Assembly: GCA_018058125.1 (NCBI GenBank)
Contig: JAGPCH010000046.1
Coordinates: 1 to 7,974, forward strand
DNA: 7,974 nt
Source: Ignavibacteria bacterium
GTDB lineage: Bacteria; Bacteroidota; Ignavibacteria; Tepidaquicellales; Tepidaquicellaceae
Direction of reading: 5' to 3'
Shown: piece after piece, positions 1 to 6,764 of the stretch
Layout: every line of letters starts with the position of its first letter
Position numbering within the stretch: the stretch's first letter is position 1
The notes under the pieces: generated by a model
Told to the model about the DNA's origin: nothing
Database searches by the model: none
What the model saw: the letters and a program-made list of their open reading frames with translations, nothing else
Translations under genes and position numbers: made by a program

Positions 1-251
1 TGCAGGAGTTTCCTGTGCAAAGTATTAAAATTCTTTTATTCAAACTTTATTTATAATTTTATGCAATATAGTAATTATTAAGCTAAGTGTGTTTTAAATT
101 TTCATTAAACATTTCTACCCGTTAAATTAATACTATTAAACTAATTCCATTACGTGTTATGCAAAATGGTAAATCGTTTGTTACAGATTAAATGTTTACA
201 AAAAATTTAAATTAAACAGCCTGTAAAAATAAATTTTTTATTTTTTTTACA
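1..251. other. AT-rich non-coding leader upstream of the JAMM gene
   Basis: I see no convincing gene here. Reading from the left edge, all three plus frames meet stops within about 85 bases, so the end of an upstream gene could be present only in the first few codons. An imperfect hairpin lies at 1-19 (arms CAGGA and TCCTG around GTT), without a T tract right after it. Just before the JAMM gene, 222-233 and 237-251 form an almost purely A-T inverted repeat (TGTAAAAATAAA against a T-rich arm ending ACA), which would be weak in RNA. No sigma-70-like or Bacteroidota-type (TTTG / TAnnTTTG) promoter stands out well enough to call, although the promoter for the plus-strand genes most likely lies here. 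Confidence 0.6.
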
Positions 252-269
252 TTGACTATATTCACTGAA

Positions 270-1493
270 ATGAAAATAGATCTGAAAGATAACCCTGATG
301 AATTAAATTACATCAGCAGGGAATTTCCCGTTAATTTTAAATATTCCGGAGAAAATGAAGGTTTTGATACATTCAAGATTTTCATCAGACAGGAGACTCT
401 TCATGAGATTGACGAGTATTTATCGGGTGATCTTCAGAATGAACTCGGCGGTGTAGTATTAGGTGATATTTGCGCAAGCAGTTCCGGTCAGAAATTTATT
501 TACATAGATAATCTTATTATTGCCAAGCATAGCAACTCATCCCTTTCCAGACTTACTTTCACCCACGATACCTGGGATTACATAAATCAGATTCAGGAAG
601 AAGAACACCCGGATAAAAAGATCCTGGGCTGGTTTCACTCTCATCCCGGTCATACCGTGTTTCTTTCAAATTATGATATGTTCATACATGAGAATTTTTT
701 TAATATGGAATACATGGTTGCTTATGTGTTTGATCCTACTATTAAAGAAAGGGGATTCTTTTACTGGAAGAATGATAAAATAGTAAAAGCGGATGGATAT
801 TATGTAACAGATCCTGATGAAGAAATTTTTACTGATGCATTGTTACCTGACAGCAGGTTTAATGAAATTGAGATCAATGAAACAAATCCGTCACCTAAGT
901 CAAAAGTCAGGTATAACATGAAGAAGCCGGAATTCAAAGGCACTGTTCTGTTAATTTTATTATTTCTTGCATTACTGGTTTTACTCTTTATGATCTACAA
1001 TATTTATGAGATCAGACAAAAAGCATTGCTGAAGGATGAGTATCAGAAAGATCTTGCCGAGATAAGAAGTGAAAACAAAATACTAGCAGAAAGGCTTAAT
1101 AATATCATAGCAGAGAATGAATTGAAAATGGGAAATGTTGCAGGACAGAATGTAATTGCAGCGGAAACCACTGATGTTAAAACAATTGAGAATCAAAAAA
1201 AACAGGAAGTAACAGAGTCTAAACCCGAAGTATCTGAAGTTAAAAAAAATGTGCCTGTAGAAAAAATAGAAAAAGTTGAAAAACCTGCAGAAGACAAAAA
1301 GGAAAATGAAAATACCGGATCAGAAAATGTAACTGTTTATAAGGTTAAAAACGGTGACACTCTTGAAAAGATATCAAATCAGTTCTTTAAAAGCAGAGAA
1401 GGTATTGAGATCATAATGAAAAAAAATAATATAAAAGATAAAGCTTCGATTAAAATAGGACAGCAATTGCTGATACCGTTAACTGCCAATTAA
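270..1493 (+). CDS. Membrane-anchored JAMM/MPN (JAB) isopeptidase-like protein with C-terminal LysM domain
   Basis: Likely a zinc isopeptidase of the JAMM family, which removes ubiquitin-like tags. Numbering from the ATG at 270 (407 aa), the motif is complete: Glu58 in ELGGVVLG, then His123-Ser-His125, Ser133 and Asp136 in the order HxHx7Sx2D. The MPN domain spans about residues 30-180. A hydrophobic helix follows at about 224-245, then a charged probable coiled coil (249-285), a Lys/Glu-rich linker (about 304-352) and a LysM domain (about 355-404, with VKNGDTLEKIS and a closing IKIGQQLLIPL). There is no signal peptide, and the segment before the helix is rich in Lys/Arg, so I infer cytoplasmic MPN and periplasmic LysM. 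An in-frame TTG at 252 would add six residues. I prefer the ATG, but neither start has a Shine-Dalgarno site. The E2 gene begins 36 bases downstream, which supports a role in a conjugation pathway. The substrate is unknown. Confidence 0.92.
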   Translation: MKIDLKDNPDELNYISREFPVNFKYSGENEGFDTFKIFIRQETLHEIDEYLSGDLQNELGGVVLGDICASSSGQKFIYIDNLIIAKHSNSSLSRLTFTHDTWDYINQIQEEEHPDKKILGWFHSHPGHTVFLSNYDMFIHENFFNMEYMVAYVFDPTIKERGFFYWKNDKIVKADGYYVTDPDEEIFTDALLPDSRFNEIEINETNPSPKSKVRYNMKKPEFKGTVLLILLFLALLVLLFMIYNIYEIRQKALLKDEYQKDLAEIRSENKILAERLNNIIAENELKMGNVAGQNVIAAETTDVKTIENQKKQEVTESKPEVSEVKKNVPVEKIEKVEKPAEDKKENENTGSENVTVYKVKNGDTLEKISNQFFKSREGIEIIMKKNNIKDKASIKIGQQLLIPLTAN

Positions 1494-1529
1494 ACCGGTT
1501 TACGCTTAAACGAATTATATAAAAATAAC

Positions 1530-2069
1530 ATGAGTCCCCGTCAAAGAAGATTAGTATCGGATTTTAAAAAGATGAAAGAGGAATTCTCAAGTCATCCTTA
1601 TATTAATTTTGAATATGACGGAGATGACCTTCCTCCCGAAAGATATTTTGTGATCTTTAAGAATATAAAAGGTCTTAAGCTTACGGAAAGCAAAACAGCA
1701 GATAAAAAGGAACTTGAGATCATCAGAGAGCACAGGATCGAAATTTATCTTCATTCGGATTATCCGAGACTCAAGCCTCAGTGTAATATTCTTTCAGAAA
1801 TCTTTCATCCCAATTTCAGGATGGCTTCCCCGAATGATATTTGCATTGGTGATTACTGGGCATCGGGTGAAACGCTTGTCGACATCATATATCAGATTGG
1901 AGATATGATCACATATCAGAGCTATAATGTAACCAGCCCGTTAAATGGCATAGCTGCAAAATGGGCTAAAGAAAATATTGATCTTTTTCCGGTGGATAAT
2001 ACTAACCTCAGACAGGGAGAGCTTGATATAATTTTTCTTGATGAAGACCCTGCCATTAATCTGACTTAA
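1530..2069 (+). CDS. E2 ubiquitin-conjugating enzyme-like protein (UBC fold)
   Basis: Predicted E2: it would carry a ubiquitin-like protein as a thioester on its cysteine and pass it to a target amine. The 179 residues follow the UBC fold in order: an N-terminal basic helix (about 2-20, PRQRRLVSDFKKMKEEF), a beta meander, the YP strand signature (Tyr78-Pro79, then Pro83), the HPN motif (93-95), the candidate catalytic Cys105 in DICIGDYW, Trp110 where E2s usually have Trp, and C-terminal helices including SPLNGIAAKWAKEN (136-149). Both the oxyanion Asn and the Cys are present, so it looks active and not like a UEV-type variant. Nine residues separate HPN from Cys, against about five in typical eukaryotic E2s. 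An acidic tail of about 25 residues follows the last helix. It is only 36 bases behind the JAMM gene and probably co-transcribed. Its E1 and modifier are not visible in the window. Confidence 0.9.
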   Translation: MSPRQRRLVSDFKKMKEEFSSHPYINFEYDGDDLPPERYFVIFKNIKGLKLTESKTADKKELEIIREHRIEIYLHSDYPRLKPQCNILSEIFHPNFRMASPNDICIGDYWASGETLVDIIYQIGDMITYQSYNVTSPLNGIAAKWAKENIDLFPVDNTNLRQGELDIIFLDEDPAINLT

Positions 2070-2091
2070 ATAATTCATAATTTTTTATAAA

Positions 2092-2622
2092 GTGATTCTT
2101 CCTTTCAAAAATAAACTTCCGCTTATTGGAACGAATGTTTTTGTTGCCGATACTGCAGTCATAATAGGCGATGTTGTAATTGGTGATGAAAGCAGTGTAT
2201 GGTTTAATGCAGTTATAAGAGGAGATGTTAATTTTATCAGATTGGGAAACAAAACAAATATTCAGGATGGCTGTGTACTTCATGTGACAAATGGCAAATA
2301 TCCATTGATAATTGGCAGTAATGTAACCATTGGTCATAATGCAACCGTTCACGGGTGTACTTTAAAAGACAACTTGCTTATCGGAATGGGTGCTGTAGTG
2401 TTAGACAATTCCATTGTAAACTCGAATTCAATTGTAGGAGCCGGCTCGGTCATAAAAGAAAATTTTACGGTGCCGGAAGGTGTACTCGCAGCCGGGGTTC
2501 CGGCTAAGATAATCAGAGATCTTAATGAAACGGAAATTCAAAAGATCACTCAAAGCGCTGAAAATTATGCGGCTTATTCGAAGGAATATATGATCAATAT
2601 TAATGGTTTGAAGAATATCTGA
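2092..2622 (+). CDS. Gamma-class carbonic anhydrase-like hexapeptide-repeat protein
   Basis: A left-handed beta-helix protein of the gamma carbonic anhydrase/YrdA/PaaY group, usually trimeric and cytoplasmic. Hexapeptide repeats run from about residue 11 to 140, followed by a C-terminal helix (about 145-168). Residues matching the family's metal site are His64, His82 and His87 (CVLHV and GHNATVHGC). The RGD (43-45) and Gln58-Asp59 positions also match the conserved active-site frame. The acidic loop and shuttle glutamates of the archaeal Cam type are missing (RGDV instead of RGDE), as in the Cam-H/YrdA subgroup, so CO2 hydration is possible but unproven. The length of 176 aa is normal. The start is GTG at 2092, chosen because the opening ILPFKNKLPLIG fits the family start and no ATG lies in a suitable place. 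It begins 22 bases after the E2 stop and is probably in the same transcript, but a shared function is not evident. Confidence 0.9.
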   Translation: MILPFKNKLPLIGTNVFVADTAVIIGDVVIGDESSVWFNAVIRGDVNFIRLGNKTNIQDGCVLHVTNGKYPLIIGSNVTIGHNATVHGCTLKDNLLIGMGAVVLDNSIVNSNSIVGAGSVIKENFTVPEGVLAAGVPAKIIRDLNETEIQKITQSAENYAAYSKEYMININGLKNI

Positions 2623-2654
2623 TCTGCGAAGTATTTGCAGACTCAAGGATATAA

Positions 2655-2689
2655 AAAAAATCCCGTAAATTAAATTTACGGGATTTTTT
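2655..2689. terminator. Bidirectional intrinsic terminator between convergent genes
   Basis: A perfect 16-bp inverted repeat (2655-2670 and 2674-2689) with a TAA loop. Its core is TCCCGTAAAT pairing with ATTTACGGGA, flanked by an A tract on the left and a T tract on the right. It lies 33 bases after the carbonic anhydrase-like gene and 34 bases after the end of the minus-strand Omp28-like gene, so it can stop transcription arriving from either side. Confidence 0.93.
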
Positions 2690-2722
2690 ATTTTTTAAAA
2701 ATACTTGCTTAGACAGTGCGAA

Positions 2723-4564
2723 TTACTTGAGAAGGATCATTTTTCTGATATCAGTAAATTCATTTGTCTTAATTCTGTAATAATATATGCCGCTCGGGAA
2801 ACTTGCTGCGTTGAAAGAATACTGATAACTTCCGGGAGCAAGAACCTGATTTACAAGACTGCTGATCTCTTTACCCAGCATGTCATAGATCACGATCGAA
2901 GTGTTTGTTGATTTGGCAATATCAAACTTTATATTGGTAACAGGATTGAATGGATTAGGATAATTCTGATACAATGAGAATTTATCCGGGATCTGAGAAT
3001 TGAAATTTGAAATACCAACGTCTATAGTGTCAAAAATCGCTTTCTGAAAAATGAATCCGTTCATTGTAATATTTGCAACCGGATTATTACCTGTATAAGA
3101 ACCGCTTCCGGTACCTTCCCAGTTACTGAAATAATATGTCTTTCCGTTGTGCGTAACCTGAAGAGCTGAAAGTGTTACTTCATTACTGGATGCGGAATCA
3201 AGAAATGTACCTGAACCGTTTACAGTTACAGGAAGACCTGCCGGAGTCACCGAGCCAAGTAATCTGTATTGCAACTTGTGATTTGCTGTATAGTTACTTG
3301 TTGATGCATTAATGTTGATTGTCTGTGTCTGACTACCGCCATTGCTCCAGTTTTCAAATATGTATCTGTTGTTACCGATTGTCTGAGGAGAAATTGCTTC
3401 AATAACGTGTGATGAACTTATATCCCAGGCATAAAGACTGCTGGAGATATACTCAACGCCATCCACTTTATAAGTAAGTGACGGTCTGCTGTTTCCAATA
3501 GTTACATAGTTTTTTCCTACTAAATAATTTGTATAAGTCTTGTGAGTAACTCCGCTTCCGTTTGTACCTGTGAATACGATTTTGTATTCTCCAACAGGTA
3601 CACCTGAGGTAGAAGTAACAGTTGCATTTACTGTACCCGGGAATGTACTGATTGTATTTCCGCCGTTAAATGTTACGCTTATTCCCGGAGTTGCAGGTAC
3701 TACTTCTGCAGTAAAAGTAACAGGTGAATTATATCCGTCAGCTATTTTTGGAATCTTAACTTCAAAATTTCCGCTGCCGCCTATACCATGTTCTATAACT
3801 TTGAATCCGGGAGATGAGACAAGATTAAAATCTCTTGTTACATAAGCTGCATTTAACATTTCAAATGGTCTGCCCTGAACAAATACTAAAGTTTTTATCT
3901 CAGCAGGATTCCATGCCGGATCCATTGTGTATGATAACTCATGAGTTACTTTATCTCCTGGTACAAGAGTTAATGGAGTACCGTTTGCGCTGGACAAAAA
4001 TTTTCTGAATACATATATGTAAGTGTTTTCACCGTTATAGCCGTTGTAATAAACAACTCTTTCAACGACAGCAAACTGCAATGTGGCATTAGGATTACTC
4101 AAATAACCTTCGCAATATACATCAGCTTTGACCGTTACCTGATTTCCGGATATACTTTCATCAACAACTATGGAAACAGGGCTTAAAATATCGGTTCTCT
4201 GACTATAAGCACTCTGTAATGCAGACTGTGAAGTTCCGACGTTTAAAACTCCGTCAAAAAACCAGTCAGGTATTGCATTTACACCATACATAGTTCTTCT
4301 GGCGTTGTTGTCGTTTGGGTTGATCAGATACATCGGATCATTTCCCGGAGCGGGCCAGCTCATATGGTAACTTAAGCTTGTGATTTTATTTGGATCTGCA
4401 TTCTGAAGGAATGCATCAAGTGTTGGATTTACTGATGCGCAGGGATAACAAGTAGAACTGGTAAATCTTTCTACAAGTATCATTCTGTCGCCTGCATTTG
4501 CTTTGTCAGTGTATATTGTCACAAACATTAACAAAACAAACAAAGTTGAAATGACTTTTTTCAT
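2723..4564 (-). CDS. Secreted Omp28-like thioredoxin-fold protein with T9SS sorting domain
   Basis: A 613-aa exported protein. Residues 1-24 form a signal peptide (MKK, hydrophobic core, ANA before GDR). Next comes a thioredoxin-like domain as in Omp28-related outer-membrane proteins: ERFTSSTCYPCASV with Cys39 and Cys42 as CxxC, and a likely cis-Pro at 99 (NAIPDWFFDG). An Omp28-like beta region follows at about 128-250, then an Ig-like segment (about 265-350). Two repeats resembling divergent InlB B-repeats come next (about 352-434 and 435-512), each with a YxFxNW core. The C-terminus (about 521-613) is a type A T9SS sorting domain: LYQNYPNPFNP, YDMLGKEI, SGIYYYRI and a closing basic ILLK. 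I infer secretion across the outer membrane with removal of the tail and surface attachment or release. Whether the CxxC is redox-active or a structural disulfide cannot be told. The ATG start is clear, without a Shine-Dalgarno site. Confidence 0.9.
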   Translation of the reverse strand: MKKVISTLFVLLMFVTIYTDKANAGDRMILVERFTSSTCYPCASVNPTLDAFLQNADPNKITSLSYHMSWPAPGNDPMYLINPNDNNARRTMYGVNAIPDWFFDGVLNVGTSQSALQSAYSQRTDILSPVSIVVDESISGNQVTVKADVYCEGYLSNPNATLQFAVVERVVYYNGYNGENTYIYVFRKFLSSANGTPLTLVPGDKVTHELSYTMDPAWNPAEIKTLVFVQGRPFEMLNAAYVTRDFNLVSSPGFKVIEHGIGGSGNFEVKIPKIADGYNSPVTFTAEVVPATPGISVTFNGGNTISTFPGTVNATVTSTSGVPVGEYKIVFTGTNGSGVTHKTYTNYLVGKNYVTIGNSRPSLTYKVDGVEYISSSLYAWDISSSHVIEAISPQTIGNNRYIFENWSNGGSQTQTININASTSNYTANHKLQYRLLGSVTPAGLPVTVNGSGTFLDSASSNEVTLSALQVTHNGKTYYFSNWEGTGSGSYTGNNPVANITMNGFIFQKAIFDTIDVGISNFNSQIPDKFSLYQNYPNPFNPVTNIKFDIAKSTNTSIVIYDMLGKEISSLVNQVLAPGSYQYSFNAASFPSGIYYYRIKTNEFTDIRKMILLK

Positions 4565-4620
4565 TTTTTATGGTTTTTTAATTAATAATAGTATTGGAGT
4601 ATTTTAAATTTAACTTTTTT

Positions 4621-6690
4621 CTATTTAATTAACAGCATACTTTTGCTGATTACTAAATTCCCTGATTCTAATCTGTAAAAATACATGCCGCTTGATAGAT
4701 CATTTGCACCAAACGAATATTCATATGAACCACTACTAAGATTTTCATTCACAAGAATACTGACTTCTTTACCGGATACATCATAAACGGAAAGTTTAAC
4801 TGTTGCATTATTTCTCAGATCAAATTTAATAGTTGTAGTCGGATTGAACGGATTAGGATAGTTCTGATAAAGACTGAAATTTTCAGGTAATTCTGAGGAT
4901 ACAATATTTACAGAGTTCACATCCTCGTTTCGGTAATAAAACAATCCGCCTTTTATATTACCTATAAAAAGATCCGGGTCAGTATCATTGTCAATGTCGG
5001 CAAATTCAGGGCAGGAGTTGCTGTGTACGCTTATATCTTTATACTCTGCTGTTTGAAATACAAATGCCGGCACAGCCGGGCTTCCTTCATTTCTGTAATA
5101 TGAGATTTTTCCATTCTGTTTACCAATAAACATATCATAGTCTCCGTCTGTATCAATATCAAAAAACCTCGGGACACTTTCATCTCCTACATCTATATTA
5201 TTATAATAATTCGTGACATAAACAAAATTGAAATTATTTACCGAACCTGTATTTTCATAATAGATAACTCTTCCGTTTGTACCGCCTAAGAAAAGATCTT
5301 TGTCTCCGTCATTATCAATATCTACGAATGCCGGTGTACTGCTCTGCCCTAATGTTACAATACCTATCTGATGACCTCTTGCCTCCAGTGTAAAATCAAA
5401 CTGTTCAGGAGTTCCCGTATTTCTGAAAAACCAAAGCGAATCTTTAATATAACTTCCCAGCAGCATATCCATATCACCGTCATTATCCAGATCAGCAAAA
5501 GCAGGAGCATAGTTAAAACTGTGCGAAAGTATAGGTAAGGAATCAGTAACTAAATCATATGACGGAAGAAAATTTGTAACTGTGGTGTTCCGGTAGAAAG
5601 AAATTGTAGAATAGTCATTGCCAATGAACAGATCCTTGTCACCGTCATTGTCAATGTCAGTGAAAGCTATGCTGCTGTTGCCCCCGGCATCTACAAGCGA
5701 AAGATAATCATCTGTGATCTTTTCAAAAATGGGAACCGAAGAGCTTCCATTGTTTTTATAAAATACAAAATTGTGTTTATTCTGAGATAAATATAAAACA
5801 GAAATGAACAAATCTTTATCTCCGTCATTATCTATGTCAACGAATCTTGTAGAATTATATCCCTGCGATACAAAAGGTGAGTTAACGGGATAAGTAGAGT
5901 CTGCAATAACTACTTCAGGATCTGAAGCTGTTCCCGTGTTTTTTATATAATATATTCCTTTGGAGAACAGATCACCCCAGAACAGGTCAAAATCATTGTC
6001 ATTATCTATATCCGTAAACTCAATGGAATTCGCGCCGTGTCTGTTATCGAATGCAGGTGAAATGATTAATAAATCTTCCCAGAGATCGGTAATGTATTTT
6101 AAACTGAAATTTGAAGAAGTGCCTATATTTTCATAATAAGTAATTGTACCTAAAGACTGCCCGGTAAAAAAATCCTTATCACCGTCATTATCAATGTCAC
6201 AAAATGTGGGGACGCAATTTGATTCACTGTAAATAACCGTATCCGTGTTTGTCCGGAGCTCGGAGATCACAAGTTTAAAATTTGGAGACGAATTGTTTCC
6301 GTCATTCCTGAAATACATTACAGTCTGAAGATCACCGCCGGTGAAAAGATCCATGTCATTGTCACTATCAATATCTACAAAATAAAACCAGTTTTTAAAA
6401 TACAGACTCTGAAATCGTGTGGAAACTAAATAATAAGAAGCGCTTTGCGGAGTCCCGATATTTTTATAATAATACAAAGAAGTGTCAGAATCAAATGTGA
6501 AAAGGTCTAAATCAGAATCACCATCAATGTCTATAAACTGAAATCTTGCATTGTTAATCCCGCCGTTAAACGGAGCAGGGGAATTGTTGCCGTTTACATT
6601 AAAATTTATTCCGCCGTAATTCTGAATGAGATTCTGTGAAAAGGTTATTCCGGTAAAAAAGAGTATTATTGCAGTAAATATTATTTTCAA
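4621..6690 (-). CDS. Secreted FG-GAP/VCBS-like repeat protein with T9SS sorting domain
   Basis: A 689-aa exported surface or secreted protein of unknown specific role. Residues 1-19 look like a signal peptide (KIIFTAIILFFTGITFSQ). Ten repeats of about 52-62 residues follow, each with a calcium-binding-type loop close to FxDIDNDGDKDLFIG, and usually with a YYxNxGT strand. Repeats of this kind often build a beta-propeller used for binding. The last 90 residues (about 600-689) are a T9SS type A sorting domain: LYQNYPNPFNPTTTIKF, VYDVSGKEV, SSGMYFYRL and a closing MLLIK. No enzymatic domain is visible. The start is TTG at 6690: it sits right before the signal peptide, no ATG exists in frame upstream, and a TGA lies about 40 bases before it. 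The gene is 56 bases upstream of the Omp28-like gene on the same strand. Confidence 0.9.
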   Translation of the reverse strand: MKIIFTAIILFFTGITFSQNLIQNYGGINFNVNGNNSPAPFNGGINNARFQFIDIDGDSDLDLFTFDSDTSLYYYKNIGTPQSASYYLVSTRFQSLYFKNWFYFVDIDSDNDMDLFTGGDLQTVMYFRNDGNNSSPNFKLVISELRTNTDTVIYSESNCVPTFCDIDNDGDKDFFTGQSLGTITYYENIGTSSNFSLKYITDLWEDLLIISPAFDNRHGANSIEFTDIDNDNDFDLFWGDLFSKGIYYIKNTGTASDPEVVIADSTYPVNSPFVSQGYNSTRFVDIDNDGDKDLFISVLYLSQNKHNFVFYKNNGSSSVPIFEKITDDYLSLVDAGGNSSIAFTDIDNDGDKDLFIGNDYSTISFYRNTTVTNFLPSYDLVTDSLPILSHSFNYAPAFADLDNDGDMDMLLGSYIKDSLWFFRNTGTPEQFDFTLEARGHQIGIVTLGQSSTPAFVDIDNDGDKDLFLGGTNGRVIYYENTGSVNNFNFVYVTNYYNNIDVGDESVPRFFDIDTDGDYDMFIGKQNGKISYYRNEGSPAVPAFVFQTAEYKDISVHSNSCPEFADIDNDTDPDLFIGNIKGGLFYYRNEDVNSVNIVSSELPENFSLYQNYPNPFNPTTTIKFDLRNNATVKLSVYDVSGKEVSILVNENLSSGSYEYSFGANDLSSGMYFYRLESGNLVISKSMLLIK
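4963..6537 (-). repeat. Ten tandem FG-GAP/VCBS-like Ca-binding repeats
   Basis: These are in-gene protein repeats, not a DNA satellite. The acidic loops start near residues 52, 104, 163, 225, 283, 343, 398, 455, 510 and 563 of the 689-aa protein. The spacing is 52-62 residues. Most loops follow DIDNDGDxDLF, with variants such as DSDND, DNDND, DTDGD and DNDTD that keep the acidic or amide ligand positions. The linkers between loops vary, so the repeats are old copies and not a recent expansion. Confidence 0.88.
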
Positions 6691-6719
6691 ATTCCGATTA
6701 TTAATTGTTTTATTGATGA

Positions 6720-6752
6720 GATATATTCAAAATGTCACGTGAAATGAATATC
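6720..6752. promoter_or_regulatory. Imperfect palindrome centred on TCACGTGA, possible operator
   Basis: The 74-base gap between the glycoside hydrolase stop and the repeat-protein start holds an exact 8-bp palindrome, TCACGTGA (6735-6742). Around it is a looser inverted repeat (GATATATTCA at 6720-6729, TGAATATC at 6745-6752). No T tract follows it, so it does not look like an intrinsic terminator. Its place 30-62 bases before the TTG start of the minus-strand repeat protein suits a regulator site, but this is inference from symmetry alone. Confidence 0.3.
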
Positions 6753-6764
6753 TTTTACTGAAAA

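Noticed and set aside
270..1493. JAMM protein as a RadC-like DNA-repair factor or as a cell-wall hydrolase because of LysM
   Set aside because: RadC has a different N-terminal helix-hairpin-helix layout that is absent here. LysM only binds, and no NlpC/P60, amidase or lysozyme-like domain is present.
1494..1529. Small inverted repeat GTTTA/TAAAC between the JAMM and E2 genes
   Set aside because: A five-base A-T-rich stem is expected by chance at this base composition and is too weak for a terminator.
1714..1908. Open frame inside the E2 gene, plus strand
   Set aside because: It lies in another frame wholly within a well-supported E2 gene and its translation has no recognisable domain.
2056..2646. 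Two minus-strand open frames opposite the carbonic anhydrase-like gene
   Set aside because: Both are antisense to a clear hexapeptide-repeat protein and their translations look like shadow sequence; one also runs toward the terminator.
2705..2911. Plus-strand open frame over the end of the Omp28-like gene
   Set aside because: It is antisense to the conserved T9SS sorting domain and lies after a strong terminator.
3570..3845. Plus-strand open frame within the Omp28-like gene
   Set aside because: It is antisense to the Ig-like region and is a side effect of the codon bias of that gene.
4565..4620. Terminator or promoter between the two T9SS genes
   Set aside because: Only A-T-rich sequence with a short TTAAATTTAA palindrome; no GC stem with T tract and no convincing promoter boxes on the minus strand.
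4963..6537. Ten repeats as a DNA tandem repeat or CRISPR-like array
   Set aside because: The units are in one reading frame, vary in length and sequence, and keep protein-level calcium-loop residues.
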